Assembly: GCA_012797215.1 (NCBI GenBank)
Contig: JAAZPN010000057.1
Span: forward strand, 1-16,369
Source of the DNA: Chloroflexota bacterium
GTDB lineage: Bacteria > Chloroflexota > Anaerolineae > Anaerolineales > Anaerolineaceae
Direction of reading: 5' to 3'
Length of the DNA stretch: 16,369 nucleotides
Position numbers and translations under genes: made by a program. Below, piece after piece: positions 7,301 to 12,881 of this stretch (positions are counted from its first letter, which is position 1; every line of letters begins with the position of its first letter). The notes under the pieces are model-generated. The model did not search any database and was not told where the DNA came from. It saw only the letters and a list, made by a program, of their open reading frames with translations.

Positions 7301-7331
7301 TTGCGAAATCCGCAAGAAATTCTGGTATAAT
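7301..7331 (+). promoter_or_regulatory. Promoter of tRNA-Ser
   Basis: A perfect TATAAT (7326-7331) is preceded by TG one base upstream (extended -10, TGGTATAAT). A weaker -35 box, TTGCGA (7301-7306), lies 19 bp away. The predicted start is about 8 nt before the mature tRNA. The -35 box lies inside the inverted repeat CTTGCG-AAATC-CGCAAG (7300-7316). Confidence 0.7.
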
Positions 7332-7345
7332 AGCGCTCTGCTTGT

Positions 7346-7432
7346 GGAGAGGTCGCATAGCTGGCCTAGTGCGCTCGCTTGGAAAGCGAGTATACCGATG
7401 AGGTATCGCGGGTTCGAATCCCGCCCTCTCCG
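7346..7432 (+). tRNA. tRNA-Ser(GGA)
   Basis: The sequence folds as a class II tRNA. The acceptor stem is GGAGAGG (7346-7352) with CCTCTCC (7425-7431). The anticodon stem is CTCGC/GCGAG, with anticodon GGA at 7381-7383. A long variable arm has a TACC/GGTA stem, and the T arm is GCGGG-TTCGAAT-CCCGC. The discriminator is G7432. CCA is not encoded. The long variable arm and the anticodon both indicate serine. A T-run (7436-7440) follows directly. Confidence 0.97.
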
Positions 7433-7488
7433 CTCTTTTTGTTTAACCCCTTGCCCCTCAAAACCTGACCGCTGCCCCTCCGGCGCGG

Positions 7489-7562
7489 AGTTTCAGGCGG
7501 CGAAGTTAAAAAAAGCTCTCCGTGAGGAGAGCTTTTTTTGTTGGCGATAGTTTCAGGCGGCG
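7489..7562. repeat. 14-bp direct repeats flanking a terminator
   Basis: AGTTTCAGGCGGCG occurs at 7489-7502 and again at 7549-7562, exactly 60 bp apart and on either side of the bidirectional terminator hairpin. The second copy lies 8 bp beyond the stop of the alpha/beta hydrolase. It may be the trace of a small duplication or insertion, or chance. Confidence 0.6.
7508..7539. terminator. Bidirectional intrinsic terminator
   Basis: A perfect 7-bp stem (GCTCTCC / GGAGAGC) with a GTGA loop is flanked by seven A on the left (7508-7514) and seven T on the right (7533-7539). The structure is symmetric, so it can stop transcription from tRNA-Ser on the plus strand and from the convergent hydrolase gene on the minus strand. 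Confidence 0.9.
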
Positions 7563-7570
7563 TTCAAACC

Positions 7571-8404
7571 TTACGCGTCGAGCTGAGCTTCTACCCACGT
7601 GAGCATAGCGGAGATGACCTGTTCCTTCTCAGGTTCGTTATGCGTCTCGTGATAAAGACCATCCCAGCGCTGGTAAGTGATGGGAACTGGCACCTTGAGC
7701 GCGAATAAGTCTGAACCCTGGATAGGGCAGATGCGGTCCTCGGTACCGTGCGCCAGGTAGAGCGGCAGATGCCATTCAGCAATGTGCTCAAAAATGTACT
7801 GTGGGGCATTCACGAAGTGCGCGCCTAAACGCACGCTGACTTTGTCGTGCACCAGCGTGTCCGCGCGGTAAGCTTCGATTACGGCTGGGTCGCGGGAGAG
7901 GGCTTTTTCATCCAGCTTGCTGGGGATGGCAAGATGAGGCAGGATAGGTTCGAGCATCCGGATGAGTTTTTTCTGCTGGTCAGGAATCGTGCTGCTATCC
8001 AGCGGAGGGCTGGTGGCGATGATGCCTTTCACAGCTGGTTTTTCGCGCAGAGCATAGTATAGGACGCCTAAGGCTCCCAGGCTGTGGCCGTAGAGGAAAA
8101 CAGGCAGCCCCGGATTTTCAGCTTTTGCCAGGGCGATGACCTGCGAGAAATCCGCAACCAATTGGTCGACGCTGCCAATGACACCCTGCCTGCCGTCGGA
8201 GCGGCCGTGCCCGCGCCTGTCGTAGCCCAACATCTGGAAGCCGCGCTCACAGAAGCGCTGAGCTACTTGGTCGTAGCGCTGACAATGTTCTCCCACGCCG
8301 TGCAGCAGCACCACAACAGCCCTGGCAGCTTGGGTATCGCTCCAATCGCGAATGTACAATTTCAAGCCATCCGAAGCCTGGATAAATTTTTCTGTGATTT
8401 CCAT
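7571..8404 (-). CDS. Alpha/beta hydrolase, monoacylglycerol lipase type (serine aminopeptidase S33 domain)
   Basis: This 277-residue alpha/beta hydrolase is of the monoglyceride-lipase/lysophospholipase kind. Its oxyanion region is LLHGVGEH (33-40), the nucleophile elbow is GHSLG (S108), the acid is D223 in HGTEDRICP, and the base is H252 in GLYHETHNE, a context typical of this family. RRGHGRSDG (63-71) is also characteristic. No signal peptide is seen, so it is likely cytoplasmic. It is expected to cleave acyl esters such as monoacylglycerols. The ATG at 8404 is preferred over the in-frame TTG at 8440, because homologues begin about here and the TTG overlaps the preceding gene. It lies 32 bp downstream of the S9 peptidase gene on the same strand, probably in one transcript that ends at the bidirectional terminator. 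Confidence 0.87.
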   Translation of the reverse strand: MEITEKFIQASDGLKLYIRDWSDTQAARAVVVLLHGVGEHCQRYDQVAQRFCERGFQMLGYDRRGHGRSDGRQGVIGSVDQLVADFSQVIALAKAENPGLPVFLYGHSLGALGVLYYALREKPAVKGIIATSPPLDSSTIPDQQKKLIRMLEPILPHLAIPSKLDEKALSRDPAVIEAYRADTLVHDKVSVRLGAHFVNAPQYIFEHIAEWHLPLYLAHGTEDRICPIQGSDLFALKVPVPITYQRWDGLYHETHNEPEKEQVISAMLTWVEAQLDA

Positions 8405-8436
8405 ATCCCTTTTAAGTCCTTTTCTATTCGCAAATT

Positions 8437-10311
8437 TCAAATACTAAAAATAACGTGCTGAAGCAAGAAACGTTCAATCGTTTCGTAGAAATCAATGATG
8501 GTTTCCGTCTTGCGGAAGCCGTGACCCTCACCCGCGTAAACGCGATAGACATGCGGCACACGGTTGGCTCTGAGCAATTCGACGATGCTGTCGGATTGGC
8601 TTTGCGGCACCACTTTATCATCCGCGCCCTGGAAGACAGCAATCGCGTCGCGTATATGGTGGGCGTGGAAGATTGGAGACCAAGCGTGATACTTCTGCGC
8701 AGCTTCAGGGAGCGTCCCGATGAGGGAGGCGTTGTAGTGGGCTTCAAACTTATGGGTATCCATGTCGAGCGTGAATAGGTTAGAGACGCCATAAGAGCAC
8801 AAACCCGCCTTAAAGAAGCCAGGATAGTGAACGAGAGCGTTCAGGACGGTATACCCTCCCGCGCTGCCGCCCTTGATGATAAGGCGCGAGGGATCTGCCA
8901 GCCCCATGCCTAAGACTGCCAGTGTGCCTTCCACCGCGTCCTGCAAGTCGATTTTGCCCCAGTTTCCGCGCAGCGCGTCGCGATAGGAGCGCCCAAAGCC
9001 GGTGCTGCCGCGGTAATTCACTTCCAGGTAGGCGTATCCCCGGCTGGTAAAAAAGGCAGTATCCATGTCGAAACCGATGCGAGTCACCGAGGTCGGTCCG
9101 CCGTGAATGTAGACCACCATGGGGGGCAGGCCTTCGGCTGTGTAGGCGCGGTTGGCGGGGGCGTAGTAAGTGCCGAAGACGCGCGCGCCGTCTGAAGAAA
9201 TCCAGTCCACTTCCTGTGCCTGTGGGAGGTCATCCGCGTGTATATCATCCGCGCGGCTGCGGGCGGCAACGCGTGTTTGCTCACCTTGTACCACCAACAA
9301 GCGGGCAGGCAGGCTGGGAGATTGGGCAAAGAGCGCTAACGCGCCGCTGGCGGAAACGCTGAGTTGTTCCAGGTTTGTGTACGCGCCGACCTCTATCGGG
9401 TGGACTACGCCGCTAAGCATGTCAACTTTCCGCAGGAAAACCTTTGCCTGCAGGTTTTCAAGGATGTAAATCGCGCTGCCATCGGGCGTCCAGGCAAAAA
9501 CGCGCGAGCCCTGCACCCAGGCCGGCGGAAGTAAGGAATGCCCGTCCAGAAGTAAGTGCTTTTCTCCGGTTTGCAGGTCAAACAACACCAGCTGGTCCCA
9601 TTCGCCGAGGTTGCGCAGGTAGGCGAGATAACGTCCGTCGGGGGAGAATTCGGGCTGGAAAGTGGGCGTGGTGGGGCCGCCGTCCAGAAGATGGACTTCC
9701 GCACAGGCTTCGCCGCTATCATCCAGCAGCGCGAACATCAGGCGCGTGCCGTCCCAGGGCATGTTGGGATGGTCCCATTCCACCCAGGCGGCTGCATTGC
9801 CGTTCGGGCTCCAGGTGGGCTGCATATAAAAATCCGCGCCCGAGGCAATAATTCGCGGCCAGCTGCTCCCGTCCAGACGGACGATAGCCAGAACATCGCG
9901 CTCTTCATACGTATGGACGAACAAGACGCGGCCATGCTCAGGGGATAGGATTGGGCTGGCGCTTCTGCCGAAAGCCGGGGTGATTGGGGTGGGGCTGCCA
10001 AACCCGTAGGGGGCAAAATAGAGGCGCCCGTCCTTTTCCGCAAAGACCGCTCCGTCCTTGCCCGCGCAAAACTCGCCGCCGCCGTATCCGACACCGCCGG
10101 AGGGACTGAAGTCGCCGTTTATCGTATACGGCGCGTCTGCACCGGATTGCGTGAACAGGCTGGCTTTACCGCTGAGCGATTGGCACCAGACCAGCCGGTC
10201 TGAACCGAGCGCCCATTGAACATCAGAGAAACGGGCGCTGGAGCCAATCAATTCAGGGGTGATGGGAGAGGGCCAGGTGCCGAAGGGTTTGCTTTGTTTT
10301 GAGAGGGTCAT
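8437..10311 (-). CDS. S9 family peptidase (prolyl oligopeptidase / acylaminoacyl peptidase type)
   Basis: This 624-residue serine peptidase has an N-terminal beta-propeller region (about 1-350), with WD40-like/TolB-like segments such as QPTWSPNG and QPEFSPDGRYLA. A C-terminal alpha/beta hydrolase domain (about 375-620) carries the triad S483 in GGSAGG, D565 in QGADDKVVP and H597 in GEGHGF. YIHGGP (401-406) and the VNYRGSTGFG segment (431-440) are family hallmarks. It probably trims short peptides in the cytoplasm, since there is no signal peptide. The ATG at 10311 has a strong AAAGGAG 7 nt upstream. The leader mRNA can form a hairpin whose 3' arm touches that site. The gene is divergent from tRNA-Lys and is followed by the hydrolase gene. 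Confidence 0.9.
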   Translation of the reverse strand: MTLSKQSKPFGTWPSPITPELIGSSARFSDVQWALGSDRLVWCQSLSGKASLFTQSGADAPYTINGDFSPSGGVGYGGGEFCAGKDGAVFAEKDGRLYFAPYGFGSPTPITPAFGRSASPILSPEHGRVLFVHTYEERDVLAIVRLDGSSWPRIIASGADFYMQPTWSPNGNAAAWVEWDHPNMPWDGTRLMFALLDDSGEACAEVHLLDGGPTTPTFQPEFSPDGRYLAYLRNLGEWDQLVLFDLQTGEKHLLLDGHSLLPPAWVQGSRVFAWTPDGSAIYILENLQAKVFLRKVDMLSGVVHPIEVGAYTNLEQLSVSASGALALFAQSPSLPARLLVVQGEQTRVAARSRADDIHADDLPQAQEVDWISSDGARVFGTYYAPANRAYTAEGLPPMVVYIHGGPTSVTRIGFDMDTAFFTSRGYAYLEVNYRGSTGFGRSYRDALRGNWGKIDLQDAVEGTLAVLGMGLADPSRLIIKGGSAGGYTVLNALVHYPGFFKAGLCSYGVSNLFTLDMDTHKFEAHYNASLIGTLPEAAQKYHAWSPIFHAHHIRDAIAVFQGADDKVVPQSQSDSIVELLRANRVPHVYRVYAGEGHGFRKTETIIDFYETIERFLLQHVIFSI

Positions 10312-10318
10312 AGTTGTG

Positions 10319-10356
10319 CTCCTTTCGGTTTGCTACCGTGATTTGGCAGAAACCGA
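10319..10356 (-). promoter_or_regulatory. Leader hairpin abutting the ribosome binding site of the S9 peptidase gene
   Basis: In the minus-strand transcript, TCGGTTT (10356-10350) pairs with AAACCGA (10331-10325). An inner CTGCC/GGTAG stem with one G-U pair and a 7-nt loop continues it; one bulged base separates the two stems. This makes a 12-bp hairpin whose last base is the first base of the Shine-Dalgarno AAAGGAG (10325-10319). Such placement could affect ribosome access, but no known riboswitch class is recognised. Confidence 0.45.
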
Positions 10357-10409
10357 GCTTGATGGTGTGAGGGAAACGTTGCAGCCCACTCTTGGGCAGG
10401 GCTGGTCGC

Positions 10410-10486
10410 ATCCCGACAGTATTAATCAAGTAAATGGTTCCAATTAATTGGGATTAATGATAACACCGGGATCAAAAAATCGGGAT
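10410..10486. promoter_or_regulatory. Nested palindromes in the divergent intergenic region
   Basis: A perfect 12-bp palindrome, CCAATTAATTGG (10440-10451), is enclosed by an inverted pair ATTAATC (10421-10427) / GATTAAT (10452-10458). That pair is enclosed in turn by ATCCCG (10410-10415) / CGGGAT (10467-10472), with another CGGGAT at 10481-10486. The layout resembles transcription-factor operators between the S9 peptidase gene and tRNA-Lys. No regulator family is assigned. Confidence 0.4.
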
Positions 10487-10493
10487 AACGCGG

Positions 10494-10522
10494 TTGACTT
10501 AGGGGAATGGGCGTGCTAAAAT
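10494..10522 (+). promoter_or_regulatory. Promoter of tRNA-Lys
   Basis: TTGACT (10494-10499) and TAAAAT (10517-10522) are separated by the optimal 17 bp. A TG one base before the -10 box (TGCTAAAAT) makes it extended as well. The predicted start is only a few bases before the tRNA. Confidence 0.8.
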
Positions 10523-10533
10523 AATGCCCTGTC

Positions 10534-10605
10534 GGGCGCGTAGCTCAATGGTAGAGCAGTGGCCTTTTAAGCCATTGGTTCAGGGTTCGAGCCCCTGCGC
10601 GCTCA
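10534..10605 (+). tRNA. tRNA-Lys(TTT)
   Basis: This is a 72-nt class I tRNA. The acceptor is GGGCGCG (10534-10540) with CGCGCTC (10598-10604), including one G-U pair. The D arm is TAGCTCAATGGTAGAGC, the anticodon stem is GTGGC/GCCAT with anticodon TTT at 10566-10568, the variable loop is TGGTT, and the T arm is CAGGG-TTCGAGC-CCCTG. The discriminator is A10605. CCA is not encoded. Confidence 0.96.
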
Positions 10606-10613
10606 TTTCACTG

Positions 10614-10648
10614 TATATAGGGGTTATCCACATCATTGCCCCTATATA
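10614..10648. repeat. 10-bp inverted repeat with a DnaA-box-like loop
   Basis: TATATAGGGG (10614-10623) and CCCCTATATA (10639-10648) are perfect inverted repeats around a 15-nt spacer. The spacer contains TTATCCACA (10624-10632), an exact match to the consensus DnaA box. No T-run follows, so it is not a standard terminator of tRNA-Lys. A single box is not an origin. The rest of the gap to 10827 shows nothing else that can be supported. Confidence 0.55.
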
Positions 10649-10827
10649 TGGCGCTCATCACGAAGCCTTTCCCCCCACATTTCATGATAAGCCATTGCGT
10701 TAAAGTGCAGTCGCTTTTACGCTTCCTTCAATAAAACCGCTGAACTCATAATTCAGCTTGCGTTCCTTTGAGCCAAAAATCAGTCGTTAATCCGTCTTAA
10801 CACTTGAAATTAGCATAAGATTACTGG

Positions 10828-11535
10828 ATGAAGCTCACAAATGAATTACTCCAATCTTTCATCACAACTTTCTACGGTTCCGGAGATTATGCTGGGGACT
10901 ATTGGTTCGTCGGCATGGAAGAAGGAGGCGGCAATGACCTGCCGCAAGTAAGCGCCAGGCTGAACGCCTGGAAGGACCTGGGCGGGAATGAGCTTGTCGA
11001 CATCTTTGACTTCCATAATAAGATTGCTTACCCCGAGTACTTTAGAGACCCGGTCAAATTGCAGCGGACGTGGATGCAACAAGCAAGAATAGTCCTGACA
11101 TTAAAGGGTCAGCCAGCCACTACGGGTTTGGTAAAGGCTTACCAAAGGGACACTATCGGTCGGAAAGGCAGCGAGACGTGCCTCCTGGAGCTTTTCCCGC
11201 TCCCTTCCCCGAGCACTTCAGATTGGTTGTATGCGCAGTGGTCAGAATTGCCATTTCTCAGGAATCGGGTTTCCTATCGCGATTATTGCGCTCCTTGGCG
11301 TTGTGGGCATATCCGTTCTCAAATACGCGTCCATCACCCAAAGATAGTGGTCTTCTTCGGCTTGAAGTATTGCCAGTATTGGCAGGATATCGCGGGTGGG
11401 TCCCTAATCTTTACTGAACATAATGGGTATTTTTATTCAAAATCGAAGGGACCAGTTTTCTTAATCGCGAAACACCCAGCCGCGAGAGGTGTCGCTAACT
11501 TGTATTTTGAGTCCATTGGTCTTTTGCTAAAATAG
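10828..11535 (+). CDS. Uracil-DNA-glycosylase-like protein of unknown function
   Basis: This 235-residue soluble protein is not assignable to a named enzyme. Two features recall the uracil-DNA glycosylase fold: an early hydrophobic strand followed by WFVGMEEGGG (26-35), which would take the place of the UDG motif A loop, and a C-terminal LIAKHPAARGVANLYF (212-227), like the HP(S/A) motif B loop. A FFGLKYCQYW segment lies between them. Catalytic Asp/Asn residues of classical UDGs are not evident, and E31-E32 occupy that loop. The ATG at 10828 has no clear Shine-Dalgarno. The gene stands alone between AT-rich spacers, and its base composition is lower in GC than the sugar operon, so acquisition by transfer is possible. 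The fold assignment is inference from motif resemblance only. Confidence 0.55.
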   Translation: MKLTNELLQSFITTFYGSGDYAGDYWFVGMEEGGGNDLPQVSARLNAWKDLGGNELVDIFDFHNKIAYPEYFRDPVKLQRTWMQQARIVLTLKGQPATTGLVKAYQRDTIGRKGSETCLLELFPLPSPSTSDWLYAQWSELPFLRNRVSYRDYCAPWRCGHIRSQIRVHHPKIVVFFGLKYCQYWQDIAGGSLIFTEHNGYFYSKSKGPVFLIAKHPAARGVANLYFESIGLLLK

Positions 11536-11790
11536 CTCCTTTAATTCAGCTTTTTCGTTGATATTGGATTTCAATCATATTTACATTGCTTTTGCATGAT
11601 TAGGTGAGAAATCTGCAACTGTTGGGTGGCAGACAATCTTATGTGTTCCAGTAGGGCAAATACAATAGGCAGAACCACTTCGCGCATCCTTGAAAAGCGA
11701 AGCAACCCTTCACAATTATTTGTATTAATATAATATTTATCGATAATAAAAGCATCATCCAGATAGTGTCCAGTCCCAAAGGAGGCTCCG
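11536..11790. other. AT-rich spacer with no supported gene
   Basis: This gap separates the UDG-like and secreted-protein genes. A minus-strand reading frame (11571-11852) covers it, but it runs into the start of the next gene and looks accidental. Another minus frame, open from 11709 to 11584, encodes 42 residues with a cysteine-containing end (YCICPTGTHKIVCHPT) but has no start or ribosome binding site. It could be a gene remnant. The Shine-Dalgarno of the next gene (AAAGGAGG) lies at its right edge. Confidence 0.4.
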
Positions 11791-12417
11791 ATGCGTTTCA
11801 ATTCAAGATCCCACTCACTTCTCGTAATCCTGTTAATTTCTACCCTGCTCATTTTTACAGGTTATCTAAGTGTCTCGGCCCAGGATGAGGGCGAAGGCGA
11901 ACTTCCATCCCAGTCATACCTCGGGATCGGAGGCGATGTCGCATCCGTTTTTGATGTCCCTGGCGGTCCGGGCTTGGTCATGCTCAGCCCATATCAATTC
12001 CGCCAGCTCTCGCCCAGTGATCAATGCAGTTTCTCCGGTAACACGATTGTGAATCAAAGCTCTGGCAGTTGCACGATGGTGGCTGGTGTGACGCTTCCTC
12101 ACGGCGCGAACATTACCAAGTTGACGCTCTACGTCTTTGACGGCAACCCTTCCAAGGATATTACTCTCAATTTCGCGCGGGGCGATGGGTCTGGTTCGTT
12201 CATGGTACAAGGGGGTATCAACAGCGGAATCGGGGGAGTAATGCCAGCCTGGGGTGCCATTTCAACCACCCAGTTCCTAAACACGCAAGTTGATAACCGC
12301 AATTACTCCTACACGGTCTATGCCATTGTTCCTCCCCAGAGCTGGCTAGACTTGGGATTTTCGAATGTGCGCATAGACTATGAATACGCGACGGCGATAC
12401 CAATACTGAGCAAGTAG
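11791..12417 (+). CDS. Secreted protein of unknown function
   Basis: This 208-residue protein has a typical Sec signal peptide: basic MRFNSRSHS, a hydrophobic core at about 10-24, and a predicted signal peptidase I site after VSA (30), leaving QDEGEGE at the mature N terminus. The remainder is rich in Gly, Ser, Asn and beta-prone segments such as VTLPHGANITKLTLYVFDG, suggesting a beta-sandwich that may bind a surface ligand. No catalytic motif is recognised. Two Cys (79 and 93) could form a disulfide outside the cell. A strong Shine-Dalgarno, AAAGGAGG, lies 6 nt before the ATG, which decides the start. It is transcribed alone, with a long spacer behind it. Confidence 0.75.
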   Translation: MRFNSRSHSLLVILLISTLLIFTGYLSVSAQDEGEGELPSQSYLGIGGDVASVFDVPGGPGLVMLSPYQFRQLSPSDQCSFSGNTIVNQSSGSCTMVAGVTLPHGANITKLTLYVFDGNPSKDITLNFARGDGSGSFMVQGGINSGIGGVMPAWGAISTTQFLNTQVDNRNYSYTVYAIVPPQSWLDLGFSNVRIDYEYATAIPILSK

Positions 12418-12748
12418 CCGGGGAAAGAAGGCCCGCTGAGCTGGTTTCAAACTCCGTTTTTGCCAATTTTCGTACTGAGAAAGGAAGTCGACTGCCAGGT
12501 TTCAGTGTGAGGCGCGCGAGAGTGCGGCAGCCTTTGCTTATTACGCCTCGCTGATTCCTGTCAATAAGCTCGGCCACGAGAAAAACAACCGAGTCATCTT
12601 GTCATAGAGATAAAAATGATCACGCTCATTCGAAAATCATGCCATCATTTTGATTCCTCAAGACATATAATGTGGAGAGCGGCCAGTTTTGCTGGATGCC
12701 TAAAATCTGGTTTAAAAAAAGTATCGAGAAATGTGAATTCCACTAATG

Positions 12749-12771
12749 TTTAGCATTCCTCGTGCTAAAAT
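12749..12771 (+). promoter_or_regulatory. Inverted repeat with extended -10 element, possible glycosyltransferase promoter
   Basis: TTTAGCA (12749-12755) and TGCTAAA (12763-12769) form a 7-bp inverted repeat with a 7-nt spacer. The right arm is part of CGTGCTAAAAT, the same 11 bases that make the extended -10 of the tRNA-Lys promoter. No good -35 box is seen. It may be a repressed or activator-dependent promoter for the glycosyltransferase about 110 bp downstream. Confidence 0.3.
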
Positions 12772-12811
12772 GAGGCATAAATAAAGTTGTTTCTTATCAA
12801 GGGTTTTAGCC

Positions 12812-12846
12812 AAAAAACAAAAACGGGGACCAGACTGACTTTCCCC
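12812..12846. repeat. Palindrome with A-runs, possible REP-like element remnant
   Basis: GGGGA (12825-12829) and TCCCC (12842-12846) enclose CCAGACTGACTT. On the minus strand the hairpin is followed by two T-runs, so it looks like a terminator, but no minus-strand gene would use it. The GGGGACCAGACTGACTTTCCCC core resembles palindromes linked to REP-associated transposases from general experience. This is unproven, and no transposase is in the window. Confidence 0.3.
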
Positions 12847-12881
12847 GGGCAGTGGGCGAATCAGTCAAAGAAAGGTGGGAT

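Larger units (their letters stand above)
12418..12881. other. 464-bp spacer without a supported gene
   Basis: No reading frame here has a credible start, ribosome binding site and composition. The first part is GC-rich and the middle (about 12590-12820) is AT-rich. It holds a TTTAGCA/TGCTAAA inverted repeat with an extended -10 sequence (12749-12771) and a GGGGA/TCCCC palindrome with adjacent A-runs (12812-12846). Both are listed separately. Confidence 0.6.

Noticed and set aside
8084..8461. Long plus-strand frames opposite the hydrolase and S9 genes
   Set aside because: They are shadows of minus-strand genes with intact catalytic triads.
10312..10440. Known riboswitch in the S9 peptidase leader
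   Set aside because: The hairpins do not match the conserved cores of riboswitch or T-box classes that I could recall.
10624..10632. Replication origin based on a DnaA box
   Set aside because: Only one consensus box was seen, with no dnaA, dnaN or AT-rich unwinding region and no box cluster.
11571..11852. 93-codon minus-strand frame
   Set aside because: It overlaps the signal peptide and ribosome binding site of the secreted-protein gene, and has no recognisable family.
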